DNA from: Clostridiales bacterium
Lineage (GTDB): Bacteria > Bacillota > Clostridia > Christensenellales > Aristaeellaceae
Assembly: GCA_019409045.1 (NCBI GenBank)
Contig: DXVG01000010.1
Span: 1 to 17,436 of the forward strand
Length of the DNA stretch: 17,436 nt
Direction: 5' to 3'
How positions within the stretch are numbered: position 1 is the stretch's first letter; each line of letters starts with the position of its first letter. The position numbers were made by a program, and so were the translations under genes. Shown piece after piece: positions 7,159 through 15,013 of the stretch. The notes beneath the pieces are model-generated. The model saw nothing but the letters and a program-made list of their open reading frames with translations. It searched no databases and had not been told where the DNA came from.

Positions 7159-9021
7159 CTACTCCTCCGGCCTGTTCGGGATGACGGGGACGTAGAGGTA
7201 GCTGTCATATTTGCCGCCGGTGTGGATGACGTGGCGGCCCTTGTTGTGGTCCTTGGGCATCTCGGCGGTGTCCACCTTGGAGCCGGCGAACATCTCCGCG
7301 CCGCCGATGGTGACCATCTCCGGCTTGTCCTCCGGGAACCAGGTATAGCCCTCCTTGGGCAGGTCGATCTTCGCCATCTTCAGCTTGAACGGCCCCGTCC
7401 AGAGCTTCTTGGTCTTGTAGGGCGTGACGTTCACGCGCAGTATGTCGCCCTTTTTGAAGAGCAGCCCCATCGGCCAGATGAGTATGTCCACCGGCACGAC
7501 CTCGCCCCTTTGCAGCTTCTCCTCCCGCGCCATGGACTGGAAGGGCCGCTCCTCGGCGCTGCGCGCCTCGTCCAGCGCCCGCAGGGAGACGCGGATGTAG
7601 CCCGTCGCCGCCGTGTCCATGCCGGGGCCGAGTGTGTACTTGTATTTCAACCCGTTCGGGCGGCGCTTCTCCACCGTGACGGCCAAATCCATGTCGTCGT
7701 GGTCGAGCGCCTCCACCCACAGCCGCAGCTTCATATAGCCGGTGATCTCGGTGTCTTTGGCCATGCGCATGCTGAAGCTGGCTCCGCTCTTTTTCCGGTC
7801 GGAATCGTACTGGACGGAGCTCTCCTCGGAAACGGGCCTTTCCTCCAGCGCGCTTTCATCCGCGTCCAGATACAGCTTTTTGTACTGCGTGCGCGGGATG
7901 GGGAAATCCTCCTCCACGCGGCCCACGACGTCCTCGCCGCCGGGGTTGAGCACGCTCAGGCGCACGCGGGGCGTGTTCTCCCAGCCGTTTTGCTCGCCCT
8001 TGAGGTAGCGGTCAAAGAACTTGCGCAGGTCCTCGGTGTGCGCCGGGTTGTAGTAGTCGTCCCACTCGCCGGTGTTGTGGATGCGCAGCCACTTTTCCTT
8101 CGAGGAAATGCGCCGGTAGCCCTCCAGAGAGCCGTAGGTGTGGATGGGGTTGGTGTAACTGGCCACGATGTAGGCGGGCACTTCGATCTTCTCAAGCTCC
8201 GCCTCCTTGTCCTCCCACCAGTTGTTCATCGTCGGATGCGCGTTCATCATGGAGATCACATCCTCCACGCCGCCGTTTTCCGTGGAGGCGAAGGAGTCGG
8301 AGAGCATTTTCACAAACTCCGGCATCATCACGCCGCCGCGGGTGGCGACCTCGCGGCAACAGTCGTTCAGCCCCTCCCACGGGGCGATGGCCGCCAGATG
8401 GGGCGGGTTCTGCGCCGCCGTGAACCACTGGGAGATGGCCAGCCATGAGTTGCCGCTCATGCCGATTTTCCCGTTGCACCACGGCTGCTTTGCTGCCCAT
8501 TCGATGATGTCCGCGCCGTCCCGGCCGTAGTCGCTGCCGAAAAAGAGGATCACGCCCTCGGAGTTGTACGCGCCGCGCACGTCGGGGTTGATGATGGCGT
8601 AGCCGTGGGCGCACCAGTAAGCGGGGTCGGGGCCTTCGAATTTTTGCAGCCCTGATGTGGCCTCCATGGGGATGCCGGCGTGGTTGGGCGTATCGTCCAG
8701 CCACTGGGAGCCGATCTCCTTGCCGTAGGGGCTCATGGCCATGATTGCGGGGTGGGGGTTGTCGTCGTTGGGGCGGAAGATGTCGGTGTAGATGGTCACG
8801 CCGTCCCGCAGCGTCACGGGCACGTCCCGCTCCAGAAGGATGTCGCAGGGCAGCGGCTTGTAGCCTTTAAGTCGGATGCTGCCCTTTTTCAAAAGCAGCG
8901 TCTCCTGCTTAAAGCCGGGGTAGCGGGCGCAGGGCGCGTCCACCGGCAGGGCCTTGCGCACCGCAACCGTCATTTCGTTGCCGTTCCTGTCGTGCATCAT
9001 CATGGTTCGATTCTCTTTCAT
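7159..9021 (-). CDS. CocE/NonD family (peptidase S15-type) alpha/beta hydrolase
   Basis: The 620-residue protein belongs to the Xaa-Pro dipeptidyl-peptidase/cocaine esterase superfamily and probably cleaves an acyl ester or amide; the substrate is unknown. ATG 9021 (MKENRTMMMHDRNG) has GGGAGGAA at 9028-9035; an in-frame start at 9123 is rejected because it lies upstream of the promoter. Domain order: a short N-terminal extension, an alpha/beta hydrolase core at about 60-345 (LRDGVTIYTDIFRP, NPDVRGAYNSEG, nucleophile motif GMSGNS with Ser189), and a C-terminal beta jelly-roll at about 350-612 ending in HTGGKYDSYLYVPVIP. The segments where the family usually carries the triad Asp (G-W-x-D) and His (P-W-x-H) read ASYTNP (287-292) and HNTGEWDDYY (315-324), so the triad is non-canonical by eye. 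No signal peptide is seen. It is divergent from a TetR gene that likely controls it. Confidence 0.88.
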   Translation of the reverse strand: MKENRTMMMHDRNGNEMTVAVRKALPVDAPCARYPGFKQETLLLKKGSIRLKGYKPLPCDILLERDVPVTLRDGVTIYTDIFRPNDDNPHPAIMAMSPYGKEIGSQWLDDTPNHAGIPMEATSGLQKFEGPDPAYWCAHGYAIINPDVRGAYNSEGVILFFGSDYGRDGADIIEWAAKQPWCNGKIGMSGNSWLAISQWFTAAQNPPHLAAIAPWEGLNDCCREVATRGGVMMPEFVKMLSDSFASTENGGVEDVISMMNAHPTMNNWWEDKEAELEKIEVPAYIVASYTNPIHTYGSLEGYRRISSKEKWLRIHNTGEWDDYYNPAHTEDLRKFFDRYLKGEQNGWENTPRVRLSVLNPGGEDVVGRVEEDFPIPRTQYKKLYLDADESALEERPVSEESSVQYDSDRKKSGASFSMRMAKDTEITGYMKLRLWVEALDHDDMDLAVTVEKRRPNGLKYKYTLGPGMDTAATGYIRVSLRALDEARSAEERPFQSMAREEKLQRGEVVPVDILIWPMGLLFKKGDILRVNVTPYKTKKLWTGPFKLKMAKIDLPKEGYTWFPEDKPEMVTIGGAEMFAGSKVDTAEMPKDHNKGRHVIHTGGKYDSYLYVPVIPNRPEE

Positions 9022-9069
9022 ATGCGATTCCTCCCGCTTGTCGTCGCCCCGGAGGGCTGTCGTCTCTTT

Positions 9070-9121
9070 TTTTCGAAACGATTGTAGCACAACGCGATTT
9101 GTGATACAATGGTTTCGAAAC
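9070..9121. promoter_or_regulatory. Symmetric divergent promoter/operator for hydrolase and TetR
   Basis: Two promoters overlap base for base. The plus strand has TTGTAG (9082-9087), 17 bp, TACAAT (9105-9110), reading towards the TetR gene. The minus strand has TTGTAT (9104-9109), 17 bp, TACAAT (9081-9086), reading towards the hydrolase. They are flanked by the palindromes TTTCGAAA (9071-9078) and GTTTCGAAAC (9112-9121), placed over the two predicted transcription starts. The interval 9071-9120 matches its own reverse complement at 42 of 50 positions. The likely binder is the adjacent TetR protein, regulating both directions. Confidence 0.8.
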
Positions 9122-9172
9122 AAACGCTACACGGGCGGAAAAACTTGTAGCGAAACGCGAGGGGGCAGAATC

Positions 9173-9838
9173 GTGTACCACATCAGCAGGGATAAGCGCG
9201 CCGTACAGTCCTCGGAGCTGATCTACGAAGGGCTGCTGGCGTGCATACAAAACAAGCCCTTTGATCAGATCACGATCAGCGATCTGCAAAAGGCTTCGGG
9301 GGTGGCGAGAAGCACGTTTTACCGCTCGTTTGACAACATCTCCGACGTCCTGTACTGGAAGTGCGACGCACGCTTCCGCGAGGCGCTGGAGGGCTGGCGG
9401 ACGGGCGAGGCGTTCGACGAGCTGGCGCTGATTAGGCACTATTTCACCTACTGGATGCGGCACAGCGACATACTGGAGCTGCTGATTCAGATCAACCGTC
9501 AGGACATCATCTACGCCTGCCACATGCAGAACGCGGAAAGCCTGCGCGAGCGGTTTGGAGCAGTGCCAAACCTGAATGAGCGCCACGGCCGCTACTTCAT
9601 GGCGATCCGCACGGGCTTCACCATCAGCATATTGACCGCGTGGCTCCGGGGCGGGCGCAGGGAGACGCCGGAGGAGATCGTGCACATCATCCGCGCGCAG
9701 CTTTTCCTGCTGCTTCAGGAGGCGGAGGCGTCTTCGGGCGCGGGGACATCGCCCGAGCGCCCACTGCCCCGCGCGGCAGAACGGTCGCCTGCTTCGGCGC
9801 TTTCGGAGCCAGATGCGAAGCCCGCGAGCGGGATTTAG
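9173..9838 (+). CDS. TetR/AcrR family transcriptional regulator
   Basis: This is a 221-residue ligand-responsive repressor candidate. The start is GTG 9173 with GAGGGGGC just upstream (9160-9167); longer in-frame starts would lie beyond its promoter. The N-terminal TetR DNA-binding domain covers about residues 8-60, with the helix-turn-helix at about 32-51 (ITISDLQKASGVARSTFYRSF). The middle is all-helical ligand/dimer domain (about 65-185). Residues about 186-221 are a low-complexity Ala/Ser/Pro/Glu tail unlike normal TetR ends. It reads divergently from the hydrolase across the symmetric operator and is followed 15 nt later by a membrane-protein gene in the same operon. It is presumed to repress the hydrolase and itself. 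The ligand, perhaps the hydrolase substrate, is unknown. Confidence 0.93.
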   Translation: MYHISRDKRAVQSSELIYEGLLACIQNKPFDQITISDLQKASGVARSTFYRSFDNISDVLYWKCDARFREALEGWRTGEAFDELALIRHYFTYWMRHSDILELLIQINRQDIIYACHMQNAESLRERFGAVPNLNERHGRYFMAIRTGFTISILTAWLRGGRRETPEEIVHIIRAQLFLLLQEAEASSGAGTSPERPLPRAAERSPASALSEPDAKPASGI

Positions 9839-9853
9839 GAGAGGAGCGATACA

Positions 9854-10384
9854 ATGATCGAAAAAATGACAAGGCGCATCGGCAGGCGATATGTCGCGGT
9901 GTCTCTGGCGCTGGTTCTGGCCGTCGGAGCGTTTATGCTGGCGGTGTATGCGCCGCGATTTTCCTCCGCCGCAAACGGATACCCCTATTTGGAAACAAAG
10001 CTCGGCTACACGCCCGCCGACCTGTTCGATATGGCGGAGGGCTATGGGGAGGCGGGGCGCAGACTGTACATCAGAACCGCACTGAGCCTCGATCTGCTGC
10101 TCCCCCTGCTGGCCGGAAATCTCATCGCGTCTGCTGCGCTGTATCTCTCCAAGCGCAGGAAGGGCGGCGAATCGCTGCGAAGGCCGGCATTTGCCATCGG
10201 TGTTGCCGTATGCCTGTCCGACTGGATGGAAAATTTCTGCATGATCGGCCTTTTGAGCCTGTATCCCGAACAGTGCATGCCCATCGCGATCGCCGCCCGG
10301 ATCATGACCACCGTAAAGTATGTGCTCATGCTCCTTGCCGCGCTGCTCATTCTGCGGGAGCTTCGCCTGCCCAAAGCGTGCTGA
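9854..10384 (+). CDS. Four-helix membrane protein of unknown function
   Basis: This is a 176-residue integral membrane protein I cannot assign to a function. ATG 9854 has GGAGAGGAG (9838-9846) as SD, overlapping the end of the TetR stop codon. Predicted membrane segments lie at about 13-33, 77-98, 111-134 and 141-168. A roughly 45-residue loop between the first two contains TPADLFDMAEGYGEAGRRLY. Polar residues sit in or near membrane segments: Asp80 (SLDLLLPLLAGN), the D-W-M-E-N cluster at 123-127, and Lys155 in the last helix. Such buried charges suggest ligand or ion handling rather than a plain anchor. Tight coupling to the TetR gene suggests the two are co-expressed, possibly for uptake or sensing of whatever the divergent hydrolase acts on. 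Confidence 0.75.
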   Translation: MIEKMTRRIGRRYVAVSLALVLAVGAFMLAVYAPRFSSAANGYPYLETKLGYTPADLFDMAEGYGEAGRRLYIRTALSLDLLLPLLAGNLIASAALYLSKRRKGGESLRRPAFAIGVAVCLSDWMENFCMIGLLSLYPEQCMPIAIAARIMTTVKYVLMLLAALLILRELRLPKAC

Positions 10385-10413
10385 GCGGCGGACGGCGCCT
10401 CCCCTCGGGCAGG

Positions 10414-11031
10414 CTATGAAAGCCCTTCGCCCGGCGCGGGAGCTTCACTTGACGCGGGCGCATCGCTCGACGCGGGAACTTCGCCCGGCGCGGACGCATC
10501 GCCCGGCGCGTGAGCATCACTCGACACGGGCGGCTCGCTTGACGCAGGCACATCGCTCGGCAAGGGGATTTCACTCGGCGCGGGGGCCTCGCTCGGCAGG
10601 GCCGATTCACTCGGCGCGGGAACTTCACTCGGCATCGGCGATTCACCCGGCGCGGGAACTTCGCTCGGCAGCGGCGGTACGCTCGGCGCGGGGATTTCGC
10701 TCGGCAGCGGCGATACGCCCGGCGCGGGAACTTCGCTCGGCAGGGGCGATTCACCCGGCGCGGGAACTTCGCTCGGCAACGGCGTTTCACTCGGCAGAGG
10801 CGTTTCACCCGGCAGAGGCGTTTCACCCGGCAGAGGCGTTTCACTCGGCAGAGGGGACGCGCTCGGCAACGGCGATTCGCTCGGCGGCGGCGTCTCGCTC
10901 GGCGCGGGCATGTAGCCCATGTTGATCAGCGCCTGCCGCACGCGCTCGTCCTGATCCTCGCAGCCGGTCAGGGACAGGCAGACGAGCGCGCAGAGCAGTG
11001 CCAGTATCCCGATCTTTACGCATCGGCGCAT
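10414..11031 (-). CDS. Lipoprotein with 27 proline-rich hexapeptide repeats
   Basis: The 205-residue protein begins MRRCVKIG with a hydrophobic signal segment and a lipobox LTGC, so Cys24 is the expected lipidation site and the protein should be anchored outside the membrane. ATG 11031 is preferred to in-frame GTG codons at 11040 and 11037 because GGGAGG (11040-11045) is then 8 nt away. After a short EDQDERVRQALINMGYM segment (25-41), residues 42-203 are 27 consecutive six-residue units of type P-[LA]-P-[SG]-E-x, ending in Leu-Ser. The repeat is rich in Pro, Ser and Glu, so it should be an extended acidic stalk, perhaps spanning the cell wall. It is last in the MMPL operon, starting 15 nt after the preceding stop. 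Homology-based function cannot be given. Confidence 0.85.
   Translation of the reverse strand: MRRCVKIGILALLCALVCLSLTGCEDQDERVRQALINMGYMPAPSETPPPSESPLPSASPLPSETPLPGETPLPGETPLPSETPLPSEVPAPGESPLPSEVPAPGVSPLPSEIPAPSVPPLPSEVPAPGESPMPSEVPAPSESALPSEAPAPSEIPLPSDVPASSEPPVSSDAHAPGDASAPGEVPASSDAPASSEAPAPGEGLS
10423..10908 (-). repeat. 18-bp coding tandem repeat (27 units) in the lipoprotein gene
   Basis: The segment encodes 27 hexapeptides. Some neighbouring DNA units are identical or differ by one or two bases (for example the PLPGET/PLPSET units around 10790-10860), while units nearer the 3' end of the gene have drifted (PASSEP, HAPGDA, SAPGEV). All units keep the 18-bp period, so copy-number changes would stay in frame. 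Confidence 0.9.
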
Positions 11032-11046
11032 GCGCACCACCTCCCA

Positions 11047-12915
11047 TCAAAACAGGTCGATCAGCTTTTCAAGGAAACTCTTCTCGGGTTCCTCCTCGAC
11101 GACGGGCTCCGGCTCCTCCATCTCCGCCACGCCGGGGATGCGCAGCACGAACTGCACAAGCTCCACGCGGTTGCGCTCGTCCATGTATGACACGGGCTCG
11201 AAATCGCCGCCGGTGATGGAGGAGACCGCGTCGTCCACGCCCTCCTCGATCTGCGAATCCATATCGCCGGTGCTGCTGTCCAGCGCACTCGCGCCGCCGC
11301 TGAGGCTGTTTGCGCCCTCGAGCAGCGTGTCCGCGCCCTCCGCGAGGGAGTCCACGCCCGCGTCTACGCTGACGATGCCGGCGTTCAGCTCGGCAAACCC
11401 CGTCTGCATCTCGCCGATGCCCGCGTCCAGCGCCTGTATGCCCGCGTCCATCCGGCGAACCATGGAAAACAGGGATTCCAGCACGCCGTCGTCCTGCGAA
11501 GCGCCGCTTTGCTCCATGCCGTCGAGCAGCGCAAGGATCGCCTCCAGCGACGCGCGGATCGTGGCGAGCTGTTCGCGCGCGTCCGAAATCCCGGAGGTCA
11601 GCCCCGCGGCCTGCGCGGCGAGGGCGTTTGCCCTGGAGAGGTTCTCCTGCGCAGAGGTGCTGAGCGCTTCGAGCTGTCCATTGATGGCGGAGGCGCTGTC
11701 CAGCACGCGGCGCAGCGCGCCGATCTCCGCGGAGAGGTAGTTGGTCACGTCCGCGCTCTGGGACGAACGGCCCAGGAGCGTCTCGAGCAGGGAGATGTCC
11801 GAGGAGGAAAAGCCCATTTCCGAAATTGTGGACGCGATCTGCCCGGAGGATTCGACATAGGCCGCCGCCGCGGAGGATATGTCGCCGAAATCGCCGCCCA
11901 CGCCGTCGAGCAGGCCGTCCAGCGCGTCCACCGCGGCCAGCAGCTTTTCGCACGCGTCCCGCAGCTGCGCGATGCTCACGTCCGCCCCGCCGGTTTGCGA
12001 TGCAAAGCCCTCCATGGCCGCGACGATCTGCGCCGAGGAGGCGGCAAGCTGCGCGCTGCCCGTTTTGGCCTCGTCCAGCCCGGCGGAAAATTCCTGCGCG
12101 CCGATGACCAGCGCGTCGGTCCCCTCCGAAAGCGTCGTCGCGCCGGACTGGAGCTGCGCCGCGCCGCCCGCGACCTGCGCAGAGCCGCTGTCCAGTTGCG
12201 AAATGCCCGATTGCAGGTCGGAGAGCTTGCCGTCGATCCCGCTTGTGTCGATCTCCACGTCCATGCCCAGCGGCACGGCGTTGATCTGTATGTCCGGCAT
12301 GGAGAAGTCGGTCACGTCCGCTGTGACGACGTAGGTCTCTTCCGGGCTGGGCAGTATGGTGTAGGTCAGCAGGCGGTCCTCGCCGGAATTGGCGATGGTG
12401 GCGTCCTGCGCGACCAGGTTTTTGCACTTCGCGCCGTCGAGCGTCACGGTCATGGTCAGCGCGTAGTGCTCGTAAAACGCGGCGTAGGCCTCGTCGCCCT
12501 GCGCGATGGAAACGCGCATCGTCAGCGCGCCGGAAGCGCCGCTCAGGCTCTCGGCGCGGACGGGCGCGCCGTCCAACAGGTATTCCACGCCGAACGCCCA
12601 CGGAAGGGCGGCGGAGATGGGGTCGCCCTCGTAAAAGAACGTGCCCTGCGGCAGCGTCAGGCGCACCGCGTCGGGAAGCAGCTCCAGTTCGGAGGCGTCC
12701 GTCAAATTGGTGACTTCGTAGTACGCGCCGTAGTCCACCGCCGCCTCGCCCGCGTCCGACTCGAAGCGGTTGACCACGAACACGCGCTCCAGCGAGCCGT
12801 CCGCTCTCAGGTTGCCGTAGACGATCTCGCTCTTTTGCGCCGCCAGCGCACAGCTCGGCATCGCCCACGCGAGAAACAGGCACAGCGCCATAGCCGTTGC
12901 AAGCGTTCTTTTCAT
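11047..12915 (-). CDS. Secreted heptad-repeat coiled-coil protein (YhgE-like X-X-X-L-X-X-G repeats), MMPL partner
   Basis: The 622-residue protein has a Sec signal peptide (MKRTLATAMALCLFLAWAMPSCALAA; cleavage near 26). An N-terminal beta-rich domain spans about 28-220 (YGNLRADGSLERVFVVNRF). Two blocks of L-x-x-G-type heptads follow, at about 227-290 (LSDLQSGISQLDSGSAQVAGG) and 488-548 (GIGEMQTGFAELNAGIVSVDAG), separated by Ala/Ser-rich coiled coil. The C-terminus is an acidic linker (EEPEPVVEEEPE) and a short amphipathic end, FLEKLIDLF. No clear C-terminal membrane anchor is seen. Such heptad proteins are known next to or fused with ABC-2/MMPL-type exporters in Firmicutes. The start at 12915 lies 1 nt after the MMPL stop, implying translational coupling and a stoichiometric partner. 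It probably acts outside the membrane; its role is inferred. Confidence 0.87.
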   Translation of the reverse strand: MKRTLATAMALCLFLAWAMPSCALAAQKSEIVYGNLRADGSLERVFVVNRFESDAGEAAVDYGAYYEVTNLTDASELELLPDAVRLTLPQGTFFYEGDPISAALPWAFGVEYLLDGAPVRAESLSGASGALTMRVSIAQGDEAYAAFYEHYALTMTVTLDGAKCKNLVAQDATIANSGEDRLLTYTILPSPEETYVVTADVTDFSMPDIQINAVPLGMDVEIDTSGIDGKLSDLQSGISQLDSGSAQVAGGAAQLQSGATTLSEGTDALVIGAQEFSAGLDEAKTGSAQLAASSAQIVAAMEGFASQTGGADVSIAQLRDACEKLLAAVDALDGLLDGVGGDFGDISSAAAAYVESSGQIASTISEMGFSSSDISLLETLLGRSSQSADVTNYLSAEIGALRRVLDSASAINGQLEALSTSAQENLSRANALAAQAAGLTSGISDAREQLATIRASLEAILALLDGMEQSGASQDDGVLESLFSMVRRMDAGIQALDAGIGEMQTGFAELNAGIVSVDAGVDSLAEGADTLLEGANSLSGGASALDSSTGDMDSQIEEGVDDAVSSITGGDFEPVSYMDERNRVELVQFVLRIPGVAEMEEPEPVVEEEPEKSFLEKLIDLF

Positions 12916-12916
12916 G

Positions 12917-15013
12917 TCAAATCTCTCCCTTCGCTCCTGCGGAGTGTTTTCCGCCCTTGGCCGGGGCGAGGTCAAGCCCCCTCGAGGTGCGGCGGATCAG
13001 GCCGTCCAGCAGGTACAAAAGCCCCGGCAGCACAAACAGCACGACGGTCATGGAGCACAGCGTGCCCCGGCCGAGGAACATGCCAAGCTGGCTGAGCAGC
13101 CCGTGCGTGGAGATGTAGCCCAGCAAAAAGCCCACGACGGTCAGCGTAAGCCCCGAGGTGAGGATGGACACCGTGACCGCCGAGACGGTGGAGATCACCG
13201 CCTCGCGCCTGCCCATCGTCCGGCGGCAGTCGAGGTATCTGTCCGTAAACAGAATCGCGTAGTCCACCGTCGCGCCCAGCTGTATGGAGCTGATGATCAG
13301 ATACGAGATGTAGAAGATCGTCTGCCCCGCAAAGTACGGCACGGAGAGGTTTATCCAGATGGCCGTCTCGATGGCGAGGACGAGAATCGCCGGAAGCGAG
13401 ACCGACTTGAGCGATATGAGCAGCGTGACAAACACCGCCGCGATGGCGACCAAGTTGACAAGCAGCATGTCCGAGGTGACCGTGGCCGTCAGATCCTCGG
13501 TACTCACGCCCTCGCCCGCCAGCAGCCACGCGCCGGGGTAGTGCGCTTCCGCGATCGCGCGAATGCGGTCGATCAGGGCAAACGTCGCCTCGCCCTCGGG
13601 GTCGGCGTCAACGGAGATGACCATGCGGCTGTAATCATCGGACATGAGCTGGGAGAGCGTCTCCCCGTCCAGATACCCGGTGGGGATGACGGCGCCGACG
13701 GTGTCCACATAGGAGAGTATGCTGGTGACCTCCGCAAGCGCCCCCAGCTCGTCCGAGAGCGCCGCTTCCGTCACAAGGTCGCCGCGCGGCACCATCAGCA
13801 CATAGGTGTCGCTCTTGCCGAAGACCTCCTCAATGGCCTCGATGTCCGCGCCCAGCCGCGTGTCCGGGCCGAAAATCTTGCCGGAGCCGTAGTAGTAATC
13901 GTTGCTTTCAGAGCCAAGATAGGCCGGAACCATGACCAGCGCAAAGACCAGCACCATCGGAAACATCAGCTTGGTAACGGCCCGGCCCAGCCCGCGGAAG
14001 GACGGCATCAGCGGCCGGTGGCGCGTCCTTTCCATGGCGCCGCTCAAAAGCAGTGTGAGGCACGGCGTAAACACGAACACGTCGATCAGGCTTATGGCCA
14101 CGCCCTTGGCAAGCACCAGACCCAGGTCCGGGCCGATCTGAAACTGCATCAGGCACAGCGCGAGAAAGCCGATGACCGTGGTCAGCCCGCTGGAGAGGAT
14201 GGACATGGTGGACAGGCACAGCGCCTCCACCATCGCCTCGCGCCGGTCGGAAAAATGCTCCCGGCACTCCTCGTAGCGGTGGATGAGGAACACCGAGTAG
14301 TCCAGCGACACCGCAAGCTGCAAAACCGGCCCGGCGGCGTTGCTGACAAAGGATATCTCGCCGAAGATCAGGTTGCTGCCGATGTTGATGGCGATGGCGC
14401 TGCCCAGCCCCGCCAGCACGATCCACGGCTCGACCCAGGAATTCGTGGTCAGCGTGAGCACGAGCAGCACAAACGCCACCGCGATGATCGTGATGACGCG
14501 TATCTCCGAGACGGTGCTGGTGGTCGCGTCCGCGGTGGACACGGCGGAGCCGCTCACGGCGTTTTCCTCGCCGATCAGCGCGCGGATGTCCTCCACCGCC
14601 GAAACGCGCTTATCATCGGCGATGGTGACGGAAAACAGCGCGCAGCCGTCCCTGTAATAGGTCTCCACCGCGTCCGCGTCCTGCATCTCAAGCGGCATGG
14701 TCACGTCCGCCACGTCGTCCAGCCAAGTCACGTCCGTCACGCCGTCCACGGCGAGCAGCGCATCCTTGCAGGCGAGCGCCTCGCGGATGGAGGCGTCGCG
14801 AATCATCACCCGCGCGTTGGGGATGCCGCCCTCAAACTCGGCCTCCAGCGCGTCCAGCGCCAGCGTGGAGGCGCTGTCCGGCGGCAGATAGTCGTTCATG
14901 TCGTAATTGACCTCGACCATGCCGTAGCACAGAAGCCCCAGTACGGATAAGACCGCAAACACGGCGATGACCAGCTTGGGTTTGCCGGTCACCGCGTGAT
15001 AAAACGCCCTCAT
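12917..15013 (-). CDS. MMPL/RND family transporter
   Basis: This is a 698-residue exporter-type membrane protein with two homologous halves. Each half has one helix (about 13-33 and 350-366), a large extracytoplasmic loop (about 34-170 and 367-515), then five helices (about 172-325 and 516-668), 12 helices in total. Both halves carry the MMPL helix-4 Asp-Tyr signature: SLDYSVFLIHRYEE (Asp238) and TVDYAILFTDRYLD (Asp584), presumed to relay protons. The C-terminus is short and basic. ATG 15013 overlaps the upstream stop as ATGA. The size fits Gram-positive MMPL proteins, which move lipids, peptides or drugs; the substrate here is unknown. It sits in a four-gene operon with a secreted coiled-coil protein and a lipoprotein, divergent from a TetR gene. 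Confidence 0.93.
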   Translation of the reverse strand: MRAFYHAVTGKPKLVIAVFAVLSVLGLLCYGMVEVNYDMNDYLPPDSASTLALDALEAEFEGGIPNARVMIRDASIREALACKDALLAVDGVTDVTWLDDVADVTMPLEMQDADAVETYYRDGCALFSVTIADDKRVSAVEDIRALIGEENAVSGSAVSTADATTSTVSEIRVITIIAVAFVLLVLTLTTNSWVEPWIVLAGLGSAIAINIGSNLIFGEISFVSNAAGPVLQLAVSLDYSVFLIHRYEECREHFSDRREAMVEALCLSTMSILSSGLTTVIGFLALCLMQFQIGPDLGLVLAKGVAISLIDVFVFTPCLTLLLSGAMERTRHRPLMPSFRGLGRAVTKLMFPMVLVFALVMVPAYLGSESNDYYYGSGKIFGPDTRLGADIEAIEEVFGKSDTYVLMVPRGDLVTEAALSDELGALAEVTSILSYVDTVGAVIPTGYLDGETLSQLMSDDYSRMVISVDADPEGEATFALIDRIRAIAEAHYPGAWLLAGEGVSTEDLTATVTSDMLLVNLVAIAAVFVTLLISLKSVSLPAILVLAIETAIWINLSVPYFAGQTIFYISYLIISSIQLGATVDYAILFTDRYLDCRRTMGRREAVISTVSAVTVSILTSGLTLTVVGFLLGYISTHGLLSQLGMFLGRGTLCSMTVVLFVLPGLLYLLDGLIRRTSRGLDLAPAKGGKHSAGAKGEI

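Noticed and set aside
9070..9121. Mobile-element inverted repeats or attachment site
   Set aside because: The symmetry coincides exactly with two promoters and no transposase or recombinase is nearby.
10423..10908. CRISPR array
   Set aside because: The units are 18 bp, directly adjacent with no spacers, and in coding frame with a lipoprotein.
10320..10925. Plus-strand frame of repeated Ala-Arg-Glu-Leu-type units opposite the lipoprotein, and another minus-strand frame of Arg/Cys repeats
   Set aside because: An 18-bp repeat keeps several frames open together; only the frame with signal peptide, lipobox and SD is credible.
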